DNA of 64,000 nt from Agelas oroides (GCA_949130485.1 OX422202.1:3942292-4006291), one strand, 5' to 3'. Positions 20,701 through 33,316 are shown, counted from the first letter of the stretch. Numbers and translations: made by a program. Notes: a model not told the origin generated them from the letters alone.

Positions 20701-23700
20701 GATTGCACAATTACTCACATTATAGTAATGACAGTAACAACACTGCCCATGAACCAGATGCCTCCAACATAGAGTGGAATGTCCAGACTCCTGCCCGGAA
20801 GATCAACATCACCAACAACACTGTAAGTTGACAACATCACTGTAAGTTGATCAGTGACATTGCTATGTTAGAGCACAGCCATTTCCAGGCCTTGCTCCAT
20901 TGTTGATTACTTACAGCATGCAAGCCTGGCCCGTAGGCTGGAGGTTTTGACAGGGTTCATACAAGCCCCCTTTTGGCCTCAAAAAGTTTTTATACACCCC
21001 CTAGTTACATTTTAAAGCTCTAACATTTGTAAGTGGTCCACTATAGCCTGGCCTCAACACCGTGCAAACCATTTTAGCTGCTATAGTGCATTGGCCACGG
21101 CATCGTGTTTGCCTAAACCTGAAATGCATGTACATGTATATACCGTAGTCTTGCGAAAGAGCGCCTATGGGTAGAGCACCTTACTAGTTTGCCAAAGAGG
21201 GAGGTGGGCGCTCTTTTAAGTCTTTCCGCATTTCACCACAAAAGAGCGCCCATGTCATGATTACAGCGGCTTGATGCCCTCGAAGCCACTGGCAATTCTA
21301 GGGTGAATAAACGCATAACCTACCTTGGGGGGCGAGGCACGCTCCCCCAGAAATTTTTGAGTGCGTGAGAAGTAATCTGAGGCTAGTGCATATTCAGATG
21401 GAAATTTTTGCGGTGGATAAATTTTCGCACATTACCCAGGTTGGTCTGCACGTGAAATTATAATTACGTGCACAAAGTGCGTTACTGTGCAGCGCGTGCA
21501 ACACACCATGCTATCACGAATAGCAACTCGACTCTTTATCATCCCGAGACGCTTTGTATATGACGTACGGCACTCTTGCTGGTAACAAGGGAGGGAGGGC
21601 GTGTACCCCTCCAGGCCCCCACTTAAAATCGCCAGTGCTCAAAGCAAATAATTGGACAAACAATAACCTATGCAAAGGAACCACCAGCGGCTTCGAAGTC
21701 GACGGCACACAACACTCTGAACAACATCATGTCACCATGAGCATTGTGTAGCTCGTGGTGCGTACCGCATTTGACATACGTCTACGCAAAGATGCCTTGT
21801 AGTAACCTTTGGTGAAATATTACACAAAGTTTCTTACCTCAGATATGCATAGCGCTTGAGGCTGTGCTTCTCAAACTCCACGCGAAGCTTGCTCCGGGGT
21901 GGGTGCTCATTCAAGTAAACTTTGACCCTATGCAGGAAATTGGGCCAAAAGTAGGGAGTGGGCACTCTTTTATGAGTGGGCGCTCTTTCGCGAGACTACG
22001 GTATATAACATTACATTGTTATTATATCAAAAGGTCACACAGGTTATTTTCCGGTACTTGAGAATTGTCCTGAAAACCCTGGCTTTGGGCGTGCAAGCAA
22101 TCAAAAACTAGAGGTGGGGAAACACATGTACACATGAGTAACTTAGAGTCGATAAAGTTACGTTTGCGATTTATACGTACTTAAGGTTACAATCAACTAG
22201 TTGGAAACCTGTGAAATGCATACCAGCGCCATTGTTTACATAAGCAATTATAGTTGACGTAGTACACAATAATTTATTGCGGACGCTGCCTGAACGCACA
22301 TCCCCAAACTCACTGGCGATCCTCAAGGCCTTGCCATATTTCAAAGGCAGATCGCTTATCCTTGCGCCAAATATAAGGCAAGGAAAGCGTTTCTTCTGTG
22401 TTCTTGTGTGTTGTATGGGTAGCACAGTGTATTTAGCAGGGCGGCGCGTAAAGAAATCTCTAAAATTGGACTTGAATTGAAGATTCTATGCTCTGAAGCG
22501 CAGTTCTTACGCCTAAAGCAGTTAAATTCCTACAAAAAGTATAGCCAGATATCTTTATGTGCCAACCTAGTAAATACCGTGAAGTAGTGCAAGAAAAAAT
22601 TTCCTCTTTACAGTCGCCGAGTAATTTGCCGCAAAAGTGTTTGAGCAGTGCGGCTAATTGCTGGTTCAAATGCATTGGGGTGTTTTTAAACAGAAGCTTT
22701 TTTTGTCTCCGAATAATATATTTCATTCATATGCTGTTAGACTGTAACTTGTTTGAGATAAATATCAGTTACGGTTTTGGCAATATTAAACCAATAAATT
22801 TACTATGCCAACAGCCTCCCGTGCAGTTGATTGTAACCATAATGTGTGCATCAATAGCTGATTACATACATCTTTCAGGTGTCAGCCTACCCTGGGGAAC
22901 AGTTTCAACTAGGAGTACGGGCATTTGATGAACTGGGCAAACCCACTGCAACAATACTCAGACTCTCTGATAAGGATGTAAGTGCGGTATGAATCAGCAT
23001 TCCCATTGCACTTTTAAATCTTCAATTGTTACCATATTGTTCGGGCAAGCGCCCGTGGGTACTCGCAGCTGAAGCACCAAAAATTGAGAGTGCATGGGGA
23101 GTTGCACGGAGGAGGTGTTGAATGGTTCAACCATAGATAATAGAGACAGTCTTTTCTATCATCTATGGTTCAACTATCCCCATGCAAACGTCCACCCCGA
23201 ATGCTAAGTTAGCTGCTAGGGGGTACTGAATCGACTTGCATTGTCGCTTCCCCTGTGCTTTGTCCAGGCCAGCCCAATGGTGGAGAAAACTTCATCATGC
23301 TAGAAAGCGGCCTTGTTGCCAAGCTTCCACAACGTTCATTGTTTGCAGTACACAGCAAAATTCTCTATAAATAAATTAGTTGTATTTGATTACTCATTAA
23401 CTGCCTTTAGAAGAATCAGTGCTTTATTGAATACACTTCATCATTGACTGATTATTATACAATCATTTAAGAAATATCAGGGAAAATTATTCACTTGATT
23501 ATTCAGTCAAAATTCAAAAACTTAAATACAGGCCAAATCATAATACCAACCATACAAAGTATTTTACTGTTGATTTCCCAATTCAAAATCTGCAGTATAT
23601 TTGAAATTCTTGATGTGATTTTAATAACAATAGAATAATTGACATAGTTTTACAACAATGCTTTAGAGAAAGCTGTGGAAAGCACTAACTGTGGAAGAGC

Positions 23701-26700
23701 AATAAATCGAGTAAGGAAAGCAGTACTCATCCTCATCTTCTTGGAGTAGCTATAAGCAGCATTGGCATTTTCTTTCTCAATGAAGGGTGGCTGCCTGTTC
23801 TCCATAGACCTGCATCCTGATTTGAATATGATGGTTCATTTAACAAACATTCTGTGTTGATGTGGCTATCACTACTAGGTCTAGAAGAAATTTGAGGCTG
23901 CAGTTTTCTTAATCAAACATGTGTCTTCTCTTCTTCCTGAGTCCTTACAATTTTTTCTTCATCGTACTGTCAGGAGTAGGTGATATGCTCTCACCAGGAG
24001 GAAGTTGAAATAGTATCTTAACTTGCAATCTGGCTCTTTATCTTCAGGGGATACCTCCGACACCGAATAGCTGTTTTGACACTTTTCTGGTGCACATTCT
24101 GTACAAGAAAGGTTCACAGCAACACCTTAGTAACCTAGAAACTACATGTAGTGGTGATGGAGGACGCTTCACACTGGGCGCTAAATAATGTTTACATGTA
24201 TGAGCACACACTCAGTCAGAAGAATGCTTTTAAGTAAATGCTCTGAGGCTATTTTTTAGGCCAATAATGACACTAAAATGTTTTCTTTGGTCATACCTGT
24301 AGTTCTTGGTATTCAGATTTCCATGTGATTTGTTTACATGCATGCAGCCAGACCAGAGTCAGTATACTGAGCGTCTCATGTGCCTATCTAAACAAGCATA
24401 GCCTGACCCCCTAGCTTTTTACTGGCTACAGTGTTGGGAGGACATCTAGCTAATGCAAGTAGTCTCATTAGTTACTCACAGATAAAATGATGTCAGTCAG
24501 TCATTAGAATTCATAAGAGCTGTATGTGGATATTTTTTCATAGTGCATATTTGATAGATGATAGACTTATTTGCACATCCATGCAGGACATAGCACACTA
24601 TCGATTCAGTCCAGCAGTGACAACACATACACAAATTGAAGACTGCAGCATCAGTACATCATTTTATACTTTGGCTGGGAAATCAGATGTAGAAAAGGTG
24701 TCTGTGGAATCAATAATTGGAGAGGTATATACATAATGTCATCTCATGAATGCCTCATGTACAAGAGCCAATTCAATATAATTATGGCACTTCAACTGAC
24801 ATTTGTGCAGTGGCCCTTTAGGACTACCTATCACTGCATGTATTGAGTGATGTGGTGCAATGGTTTCAGTTTTCTGGAGTGACTCTTTTACTGGCAGCTG
24901 TTCAATTCCATATTAGGTGACAAGTTGGGACTCCTTCACTGTGGTGTCCACTAGCTGCCCTCCTGGTTATGTACTGTCTGCTGCACCACTGCAAGGCAAC
25001 ATGTACACCACCTGTGAGTGTGATTACCAGAACCCAAACATCCTGGACTGCAATGGACACAGTATAACCCTTAGAGTGAGTAGACTACAGTCTCACAGGA
25101 AATCTTACATACTACATCACAGGGGTGATCTGTGACCAGTGACCATGCAATGTGTTACTTTTCTTGATTTTCCTAGTACAGTTCCACTGCAAAAAAGCAG
25201 TGCATTGCAGCAGTTTGTCTTTGTCAAATCACTACACATGCAGAAACGGCTATATGCAACTGAATCAAAATTCATCCATTCTCTAGCTGTCATTGAGGCT
25301 TATTTCTTACATGCAGCCTATGATTATTTCTCTCCTCTCCCAGGAAGGACTGTGGGCTACACTGACTACCTACTCAGCAAGGAATCATCTGGTTACCTAC
25401 AGCTGTCCACCACAGTACTGCCAGTGTGTTCTCCAGTCTAGTGGTCAAATCAGAACATGCAAGTTCATTTTCAACAGTGAAAACCCAAATGAACAATGCA
25501 GCTGTGATAGAGAAGGTCTGAGAACATACTTCATTAGCCATCTATTACACTAATTTCAAGTTATTGCTGTTACACTACTGTTGTATATACTGCATCTGTA
25601 GGTGTACTGTGTGGAAGCTGTAGGAATGGTTACGGAGTGAGTGTGTTGCTGAACAAGTGTGTCACATGTCATGATGCCTCAGGGATGCTCCTTATAACAC
25701 TAAGTGAGTAAACATAATTTACAGCTCCATGTCTATGTTTTTTTACTCAAGTTGTCTTGTGGTATAGTTGTTGCAGATACAGTGGTGTTTATCAGTCTAA
25801 TGCTGTTGACAAAGACATTTCCAACTTGGCTCTACCCATGCTTATTCTACATACAGGTAACAGCAGTTGCCAGTGGGGTAAGGTATTCAACGTAGAATCT
25901 TTGCATCAATTCCATATACTGACTGACACCCCGGGTACTCTAACCCTAACAGAAAGTCTCCTTCAGCTTGTGGCTTACCTTTGTATGATGGGATAACATA
26001 TACTCCATTCTTCTTGCAGGTGCTTTCATACGTCACAGAACACTTCCCACCAACATTTGGAAATGTTCATCCCTATGTAAGTCCGAGCAATTTGTTCTGC
26101 ACTGTCTACAGTCACAGTTCTTAAGATTACCGTGGGATACAGCCAGCCACCTGACTCCTTTTTTTTTGCAGACTCCATGTCTCTCGGTCATTCATACTAG
26201 CAAAGCTGATGAAGCCAGTTATCAGCCAAAACATGTCCTATTTAGTGGATGATTTAGGCCTGCCTTTTGGTAATGAAATGTGGTTTATTGATTGTTCGTG
26301 CATGTTTTGTTTGTGCGTGTGTGTGTGTGTGTGTGTAGACATTATATTTGCCATATATATATAGGCTTACTACATGAGCAGTGGTCTTAGTTTCTATTTC
26401 ATCTATGACTTCTGTCTCTACCACGGAATGAGTGCCCCCGTCTCCTACCTCCTGAGGTACCTGCCCCTCAGTGTAGCACTGGTCACCTGCTCCACTGTGC
26501 TGGTAATAAGGTGAGTTACTGTATTATATTGCAGCTCAAATATTACTATCTTGCTGGTAATAAGGTATATGAAGTCAGTTCATTTTCCATAGATTCCACT
26601 ATTTGCTCAGCTCTACATGATATGCAGACTTGTCTTAGCTCTACATGTATGTTATTGCAGATGTACAAAGCTCCTTCCAATCATCCATACAATACTAGTT

Positions 26701-29700
26701 GGGATCCTTTCTTGATTTGCTATATTTGTGTGCGATTATGACCACTGTACCAAACGTAATTTAAAACAAGAGACTGGAAGACTTAATTTCTGGTTTGATG
26801 TTTGCAGGTGCATCTACAAGAAGCCTCATAATCCATGGTATGGTTTGTGGTGGATAGTGGTGCTCATGTACACCCATGTGGTACACACATCCATGTCCAT
26901 ACTCAACTGCCCAATGCTGCCTGGAAGATCAGGGGACTACAAGCCTGTGAGTGTACAAAATAGCTTGTTTGAGTAATAATGCTGAAGTTGAGCTGCCATG
27001 CGGATCAAACAAGCAGTTTCTCTGAGGTAGGCATCATTTTCATATATATACCTATAAACATACCTGTTCTTAGTAACTTTAGCAGCATGGTGATTTACAT
27101 TTCAAATATACAATGTTCTTACATAGCTATAGCTTAGCTACCATGCCACAAGAACATTTGTCTCTCTACTTGCAGCACTGGTACATTAGTGGAAGTGTGA
27201 AGTGTTTTCAAGGTGGACACGCCCCTCTGGGGATACTTGCAATATTGATACTGGCGTTCTGTGTCACTCTCATCCCACTTGTACTTGTTTACTCAGTTGG
27301 ATGGGTTCAGGTACTTATTAATATTTAAGGTAGGACAACCTTGAATCACACACACAAAACAAGTGAAAACTTTACGTATGGATTTGTCCTGGGACAACTC
27401 CAATTCCAGTCTGGAGCCCAAAACACACATTTGACCTCAAAAACAGCAATTTTGGCTATGTTAGCTTTCAAGAAAAATTCGACACACCTCCACTCAAACC
27501 AACCAAAACTGAGCCCAGCTCCAGAAAGCTCAACTCACCAGTGGCGTAGCCAAGCTGGGACACACTGGGGCATGTGCCCCAGCAACCGGAGGCCGTGCCC
27601 GCCATGCACTGCAGGTGCGCTTGCACGCCGAAAGTGCCGTTGTCGACCGTGATCGGGTGCTAAAAATACATAAAGGTCTTGAATCTAGCAGCGCAGATAG
27701 CTATCTGTATCCTCATAAATCGCATGCCATGAGATCTGGGGAGCATACAAGACTTAATTATTATAATGAAGTCCCGTACGCCACCCTGATCTCACTGCAC
27801 GCGAGTTTGCCATGAGTAATGAAGTGACTTTACACCGCGCACAAATCCGGCATAGTGGGAGTGCTCCTGATTCAAGGCGACAGTATGGTCTGAAATAGCC
27901 TCAGAACCGACCTGGGAAGCTCAAAAATTCCAAATTTTTCAGGGGGCACATCCCCGCAGACCCCCCAACTTTGTTTCTTCATTTTGCGCTGAAATTCCCA
28001 CAAACATAGTGTGCCCATGCTGTGCCCTAGCATCGGCTGTGTCCTGGCTACGCCACTGCAACTCACCCCCTACAAAACTACATATGCTTTTTCCCGCTCA
28101 CCTCCAGGCCAGGGAGTTATGTCCACAAACCTACTCCCTGTCATTGCCCCTAGAATGGAGCCAAGTTACACACATCTCACAAACATTCAAGCCCACTCCA
28201 GCAGGCTTTACACACACAAATAGCCGCGCCAACCATCACATTCAAATTTTTTACATTTTTTTATTTCCGAGCATAACCACACCCCAAGTGGAAAGAAAAC
28301 AGTGACTGGAGTGCAGGTGGTAAGTGCATCCCAAGTGCAAAGTATCAGGTGTAGGTGGCAGGCCATTTCATCCTGCCCATAACAGACCGTTGAGCAGATC
28401 CACTAGAGGCACACACTTCAAGGTGCATTGTGAGCAAGCAGCAAGGGCACAAACTTTGACTAAGAGAAACCCGCTAACTACACATAGTGTGGAAGCCTGG
28501 CTAGATTAGGGCAAAAGTGGAACAGGGAACAGGGGATTGGAGTTAGGTGCACAATCCAGCTTCTAACAATTAAGCATAGTCATTGGGTGTAGAGTGAAGT
28601 GAAGCTTACTTGGTATTGCGTATGAAGCCATGTAGAAGAGGGGTGCAAATAGGCAAATGATACAAAGACAGCCAACATGCTGGGAAGAAGATGGCCATGC
28701 TACTGTTGTATGCATCTATATGTAATTTGTATAGAAAATAAGAACACCACACAAATACTACTGAGAGACATCAGTCAGTGTGGTAAAGAAGTTCTGTAGG
28801 ATGTGCTGTAGTGCAGCAAGCCTGTAGCTAAGTGTGCACTTCACTTAAGTATCAAAGTGACTTGTAGCTCAGTGTGGCTGTACTGTATCGGTAGTCTGCT
28901 ACCATAAAGTTGTAGCTAATGGACATAGCTTGTTAATAGTGTACCTACCTTAGTTATTATACAAGGCTCCAGAGCTGCAAGTCAGAATGAAGTTTAGTGT
29001 GGTCACTGAAGTGTCAACATTTGCGATCATAACTTAGCTAGGTTAGCAAAGGTTGGAAAAAATCGTATATTCTTATTTTTAGCAAGTATAAGTACCTTCA
29101 TGCTAAGATAGGTAGTTTGGGCACTGTAAAATCCTGTGTCACCATAGGCCCCTTTCGTGATGGCAAATGTTTGGCCCTGTATAGTCTCCATGGATTACCT
29201 CTCAGGCTTAGCACTTTAACTGAAGATTCTTCAATGATAACTGTATCTAGCTGTAGTGTCAAACTTCAGTAAGTCCTCTCAGGCTTGGAAAGAAAGGCTA
29301 AAACATTGGACATACACGTGCACTTTTGCGGCTTTCATTCATTCATTCATTCATTACGTTTTCTTTCCACTTGGGTGCAATAAGCGTTGGAGGATTTCTT
29401 CAAAGTTCCGCCCAGCCACATGAAAGTGCCTCCAGACCGCTACAAAGGGCCGCACGCCACATCAAAGGGACACACCCCCTTGTTGATTCTGGTTGCTGCC
29501 ATGGGAAAATGTAAACAAGGCGATGAATTTCAATAACGCCATCATGGTCACCAACCTCATTAATTATTATTCATGAGCAGAATCGGCCCGATTCACGGTT
29601 CAAGGTTGTCCTACCTTAGTAGTGCACTGGTTACATAGGCTAAGCTATAATGCTTTATCTCTACAATTATACTCTTGATACTGCTAAGGTCTACATCTGG

Positions 29701-30722
29701 CTGCTCTCTCTTGCACTTTGAAAATGTGCCTAGCTTTTAACTATGATGCTGATATCAAGCAGTAGTGTGAAATTTCTACAGCACCCTGGCTGGCTGAGGC
29801 ACACTGGAGAAGTCATGCGGAAAGGGTTTAAGAAAAGATACAAGTGGTGGGCCACAGTTGAACTGGGTAGAAGAATGCTGCTGTTGCTGTTTATTGTGCC
29901 ATTTTCTGGAAATGATGTGAGTAGTATTTCACTATTTTTATGTCTTTTTCATTCGTTCAAGTACCAATGCTTTCATGCTCTTCATGTATCATTCTACCCT
30001 CCTGTGTTTTCCTTCCAATCCAGTATCCGGCATTATTTGTTCTGTCAATGCTAACAGCTGTATTTGGGTTTGTGCAACCCTATGAGAGCATGTACTGTAA
30101 TATTCTGGAGTCTCTCCTCTCCCTTGATGTTCTTGTGCTTCTGTTGATGAGAAACACAGAGCAGATCTCAGAAGAGCTACAAGTGCTGCCACAAAGCAAT
30201 ATTACTGCTAATCAATGTGCTTACACTAGTGGAGTCACTGGATTCACTTGGCTGCTATTGCCATTCTACTATTTTCCATTGATAGTCCTTGCAATTGTCA
30301 GCAGTGTTGTGGTAATCCATTATGTAAGGTGAGGCTTCATATACCACTGAGAGTTCAGAGTAAGGGTATAGCACTAGTATATCCTATGCTTAGTTAGAGG
30401 TGATTTACTTCTAATGTAGAAACAAGTTTGAAGTACAGATATATTACAGCTAGACTCTGAATAGTAACAATTGTTAATTGTAGCCACATTATTTTGCTTT
30501 ACCTGTAGGCAATACTTTCTGAACAGGCACCGTAGCCCTATATTGTTAGAGGTCCAGGAAGAAGACATTGGACGTCTTCATCGCGCATTCACCACAAGTG
30601 ATTTAGACATTGATGACATCAAAATGTATACAGCTTTTGAAGACACAGATGATCAGAGCAGATCTGACACTAATCCAGATGATGAAGCTGTTGAAATTAC
30701 TTTGACGTACAGTAATAGTTGA
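14768..30722 (+). CDS. Multipass membrane protein with beta-helix (PbH1-type) ectodomain, 5' partial
   Basis: Eighteen exons with matching phases and GT-AG introns: 14768-14879, 14957-15108, 19259-19382, 20372-20514, 20726-20822, 22879-22977, 24587-24724, 24917-25075, 25344-25515, 25602-25703, 25768-25856, 26020-26076, 26365-26510, 26808-26946, 27176-27310, 29782-29916, 30024-30328, 30509-30722 (TGA), about 838 residues. The N-terminal part has right-handed beta-helix repeats (NFIGNDGGLGGA, EFIDNDGAGVGGGALYL, LTFVGNTG, FTFSENKAV), then a VSAYPGEQFQL Ig-like segment, a Cys-rich region (CPPGYVL, CECDYQNP, CPPQYCQC, CSCD) and VLCGSCRNGYGVSVLLNKCVTC. About eight membrane segments follow (for example LPLSVALVTCSTVLVI, LAILILAFCVTLIPLVLVYS, TWLLLPFYYFPLIVLAIVSS) with the family words FIYDFCLYHGMS and WYISGSVKCFQGG, and an acidic cytoplasmic tail. 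The architecture matches a large uncharacterised family abundant in sponges. Role unknown; a surface receptor or matrix sensor is plausible. The start is not found. Confidence 0.85.
15576..15900. mobile_element. hAT-type MITE with perfect 8-bp target duplication
   Basis: Ends CAGTGGTGTAGCCAGG and CCTAGCTATGCCACTG. The flanks are both CACAGACC (15568-15575 and 15901-15908). Lies in an intron of the membrane-protein gene. 325 bases, no transposase. Confidence 0.9.
17147..17198. repeat. GGACTGGACT(A/G)GT minisatellite
   Basis: About four or five short units of GGACTGGACTGGT. Confidence 0.85.
17705..18250 (-). pseudogene. 3' fragment of the R2-type retroelement
   Basis: Homologous to 1050-1610. 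A minus-strand frame retains ATHLLDLAAQTIIMASHLL, matching AATHLLDSAAKAAVTASHRI at the C-terminus of the long element; both start at a plus-strand G run. The rest of the element is missing, as expected for a 5'-truncated insertion. Confidence 0.75.
18460..18487 (-). mobile_element. Helitron-like 5' end, inverted
   Basis: GTGGGGCTCGCCCAGGCTCA then CCCCAA is the complement of the family's 5' signature. The matching 3' end was not found. Confidence 0.4.
19437..20166. mobile_element. TA-inserting TIR element, CCATAGTCT family, copy 1
   Basis: Ends CCATAGTCTCACGAAAGAG and CTCTTTCGCAAGACTATGG, flanked by TA on both sides. Shares its interior with the inverted copy at 21143. 730 bases, non-coding. 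Confidence 0.85.
21143..22001. mobile_element. TA-inserting TIR element, CCATAGTCT family, copy 2 (opposite orientation)
   Basis: Ends CCGTAGTCTTGCGAAAGAGC and GCTCTTTCGCGAGACTACGG, flanked by TA on both sides. The internal words GAGCACC...TTGCCAAAGAGGGAGG and GATGCCTTGTAGTAACCTT match copy 1 in reverse complement. Confidence 0.85.
22978..24586 (+). other. Intron of the membrane-protein gene
   Basis: About 1.6 kb with no exon seen. A small inverted repeat (GTTCAACCATAGAT... / ...ATCTATGGTTCAAC) lies at 23126-23173. Confidence 0.5.
26149..26300 (+). mobile_element. Decayed Penelope-like element tail with ribozyme remnant
   Basis: Matches 37735-37900: GCCAGCCACCTGACT at the left, CTGATGAAG...CCAAAAC in the middle and TGTGGTTTATTGATTGTTC at the right. 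The hammerhead core is damaged: GAAAC has become AAAAC and stem I no longer pairs. Lies in the intron before exon 26365. Confidence 0.65.
26311..26336. repeat. GT microsatellite
   Basis: About ten GT units in the same intron. Confidence 0.9.
27327..29617. mobile_element. 2.3-kb TIR element with nested hAT, filling an intron
   Basis: TAAGGTAGGACAACCTTGAA at 27326 returns as a perfect 20-base inverted copy ending at 29618; TA is the probable target duplication. It occupies almost the entire intron 27311-29781. An ATTC run lies at 29334-29354. Internal frames are short and I recognise no transposase. Confidence 0.8.
27539..28058. mobile_element. hAT-type element with perfect 8-bp target duplication, nested
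   Basis: Ends CAGTGGCGTAGCCA and TGGCTACGCCACTG; flanks CAACTCAC at 27531-27538 and 28059-28066. 520 bases. Lies inside the 2.3-kb TIR element, so it is the younger insertion. Confidence 0.92.
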
Positions 30723-31027
30723 AAGACTCAGAATCAGAGTGGATTTACCCAAGATTGAAGAGTGGAATTTTTATACGATAGTAACTGTCTACTACTGTTA
30801 TGGGTTCCCTTTCCCAAATTGTATTAGTTAATTACCATACTGTAAACATAGCCTCATACCCAGGCATGGTCACACCCAATTGCACCTGGGTACTACGTTA
30901 GTATGTGACACTCTTTTTTTTCTTTTTTTTTTCTACTGTAGTCTCATGGGTTCAAAACTACTTTTAATATTGTTGCTAAGCAAAGTCTACCCCTACAGAT
31001 ATGCATCATTGAAGGGGGAAAAATGGA
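30723..31027. other. 3' flank of the membrane-protein gene
   Basis: Probably 3' UTR and beyond. A T-rich run lies at 30915-30932; no clear AATAAA was identified close to the stop. Confidence 0.3.
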
Positions 31028-31112
31028 CATGAGATCCAACCAAAATTGGAACCTGTGCCTTCTGAATTCTGGTCAGATGCCCTTATATACCAACTGAACC
31101 ACTGGGCTCTGG
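31028..31112 (-). repeat. tRNA-derived SINE
   Basis: On the minus strand it reads GAGCCCAGTGGTTCAGTTGG (A-box-like), then GGGCATCTGACCAGAATTCA and a B-box-like GGTTCCAATTTTGG. The spacing of A and B boxes fits a tRNA gene but the arms do not fold cleanly. Confidence 0.55.
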
Positions 31113-33036
31113 CATTGGAGCAGAGGATAGATGGTATATATCCATAGGCACAGTTCGATTCTCAAGCTGAGGCATTGAATCTGCACAGTAAGTACCAAAG
31201 TACTGTTTGTTGCAACCAGCCAACTGGGTATTAGCAGCAGCCATGGCCACTTTGCATGTACTGTCTGACAGTCAGAATCCCAATTAGGGGCCAACTAGAA
31301 AGGCTATGAAGACAACGAATATTGATCTGGAACCAAAAGTATTCCAGCGAAAGCGGTCATGGGTATCAACACATAAGCCAAAGATTTGAACACTCCTTGC
31401 ATATTGGATGTACACATCAACTGGCTTAATCCACCCCTCTATGCACTACATGGAAGCGCCAAATGGTGAAAGGCACATTGATTTTAGGAAAGCTTAAACT
31501 GGGGTCAAAAATTTAGGTTTACATATGGCGGTGTTCATGTAATGTGATTCCTTCAATTGTATTCATCTGAAGTGGCTGTTTTCTGTTGACACATTGATTG
31601 TCAATATACTACAGTTGATTCCATGCCTCTTTAGTACATCAATACAAACACATAAGCCACTGTCACCAACACATCTTGAAGGACATGGCATAAGCATGAT
31701 ATTAACAGTTGTTGTAAGGGTTCAAATGAAAGTTTTGAGCATCTAATACTAACCCAAACATCCAAATTGCTAACTTTCTGACTAACTTCTATGGGTTTAT
31801 AAGTAATTTGATCATTTCCGACGAAGCACTGCAGACCTGATAGTATAAGATTTGTGCACCATTGACCTGCTGTTTGTGCATGCTGAAGCTCTGGTACCTA
31901 ACTTCAGATTCAGCATAAACTGTTGACGAAACTATTCCAAAACTTTGGCCAGCACTAACAGCTAGCTAATAGCTTAAGGTGGCAGAGGATCCTGTATTTT
32001 CAAGGTCGACAAACCTGGAATCCAAGCTGATGGAATTCTTTGTCTTCTTAAACTTTTAGCGACCAGTCAGTTTTAGGAGTCTTCAACCGTTCACTGTCCG
32101 TAAAATTGGGGATTTTCCCCATTTCCTGTCGGCATTGGCATCCAATAATCAGTTTATAATTAAGTTAGTTAAGATGTGGCCTGGCAGAACCCCTCATGTG
32201 GTGGTCGGAACTTTGAAGATAAGCTTAGATCGACTTAAAAATATATATATATATAAATAAAAATAAAAAAAGGAGTTTAGTAGAGTGCTGTAGTGCGTAA
32301 TGCCTGCTTGTGTCTAGAAGCAGCAGAAAGGCCACAGTGGCCAAGACTGTACTCATTGGGTAGGCCCAGGTCTTGCGATCGTATGCCAAGCCTAGTAGGT
32401 GACCGTGGCCCGGTGCTTCGAGTGCTGGGCTGGGCTTTAACTAGAATGCACAATATATCGTTGGTAAGGTAGATACTGGTATTGAGTCAGAGGGTATTGT
32501 GGGTCCACATACAACTTTTACTCCTAAAATCTCCAAATTCCACGTCCGTTTAGGGTACATCCAGGTGCCATTATCGAGCAACTTTTCTGTCAAAATGTGT
32601 TTGCTATGTAGTATTATTAAGGTTTGATGATTTTAGGGTCCCAAATTATGAACCCTGAACAGTGTATGTTAACATTAATACCACGGTAGAATGGAAGGTG
32701 CTTTCATCAAGAAAAATTGCTATTAGCACAAAGAGAGGTTATAAAAATACTAGAATACAGTTTGAACTCCAACTGAAAATGTTTTAATCAACAAAGCATC
32801 TGGTGACTCATAATACCAGCAGTCGACTCATAATACATGCAAGAGTGGGTTCTTTCATTTAGAACCACTGCCTTGAGGGAAAAATACCAATTTTATTTTA
32901 TAGGCGGTACATTCTCAGGGGAAACATTTTAAACCACTTTAGATGCGGCTGAAAAAATAAATTACACTAATGAGTAGTAGCTGGCTCATAATACCAGCAT
33001 ACTACGCTGCAGTAGACAAGAAAGCTGAAGAGTGGT
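31113..33036. other. Intergenic, repeat-rich
   Basis: Bases 31985-32110 share the word GGATCCTGTATTTTCAAGG with the insertion at 33089. An AT run lies at 32238-32255 with an A-rich tail to 32272. 32280-32450 is GC-richer and looks repeat-derived, but I cannot name it. No gene supported. Confidence 0.35.
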
Positions 33037-33316
33037 TGTGTGTGGAACAGAGCCGTGAGTTGTTTAGCGACATAAGGGGGAGAGGTGGCAGGGGATCCTG
33101 TATTTTCAAGGTTTTCCTTCGCGTCCTTCGGAGGGGACGTTAAGCCGTCGGTCCCGGGGAACCCCTTAAAATTAGCCTAAGTGCTATTGGGGATTTCCTC
33201 GTTAACTGGGTCATCCCAGGTAAACCATAACAAAGGAAAAAAAAAAGGGAAAAATAGGTGGGGCTGTGTGTGGAACAGAGCCGTGAGTTGTTTAGCGACA
33301 TAAGGGGGAGAGGTGG
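33037..33316 (+). mobile_element. SINE-like insertion between 52-base direct repeats
   Basis: The same 52 bases (TGTGTGTGGAACAGAGCCGT...GGAGAGGTGG) stand at 33037-33088 and 33265-33316. Between them are 176 bases beginning GGGGATCCTGTATTTTCAAG, containing GGGGACGTTAAGCCGTCGGT (like the 3' core of many invertebrate SINEs) and ending in an A-rich tail. This fits retroposition with an unusually long target duplication. Confidence 0.55.
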
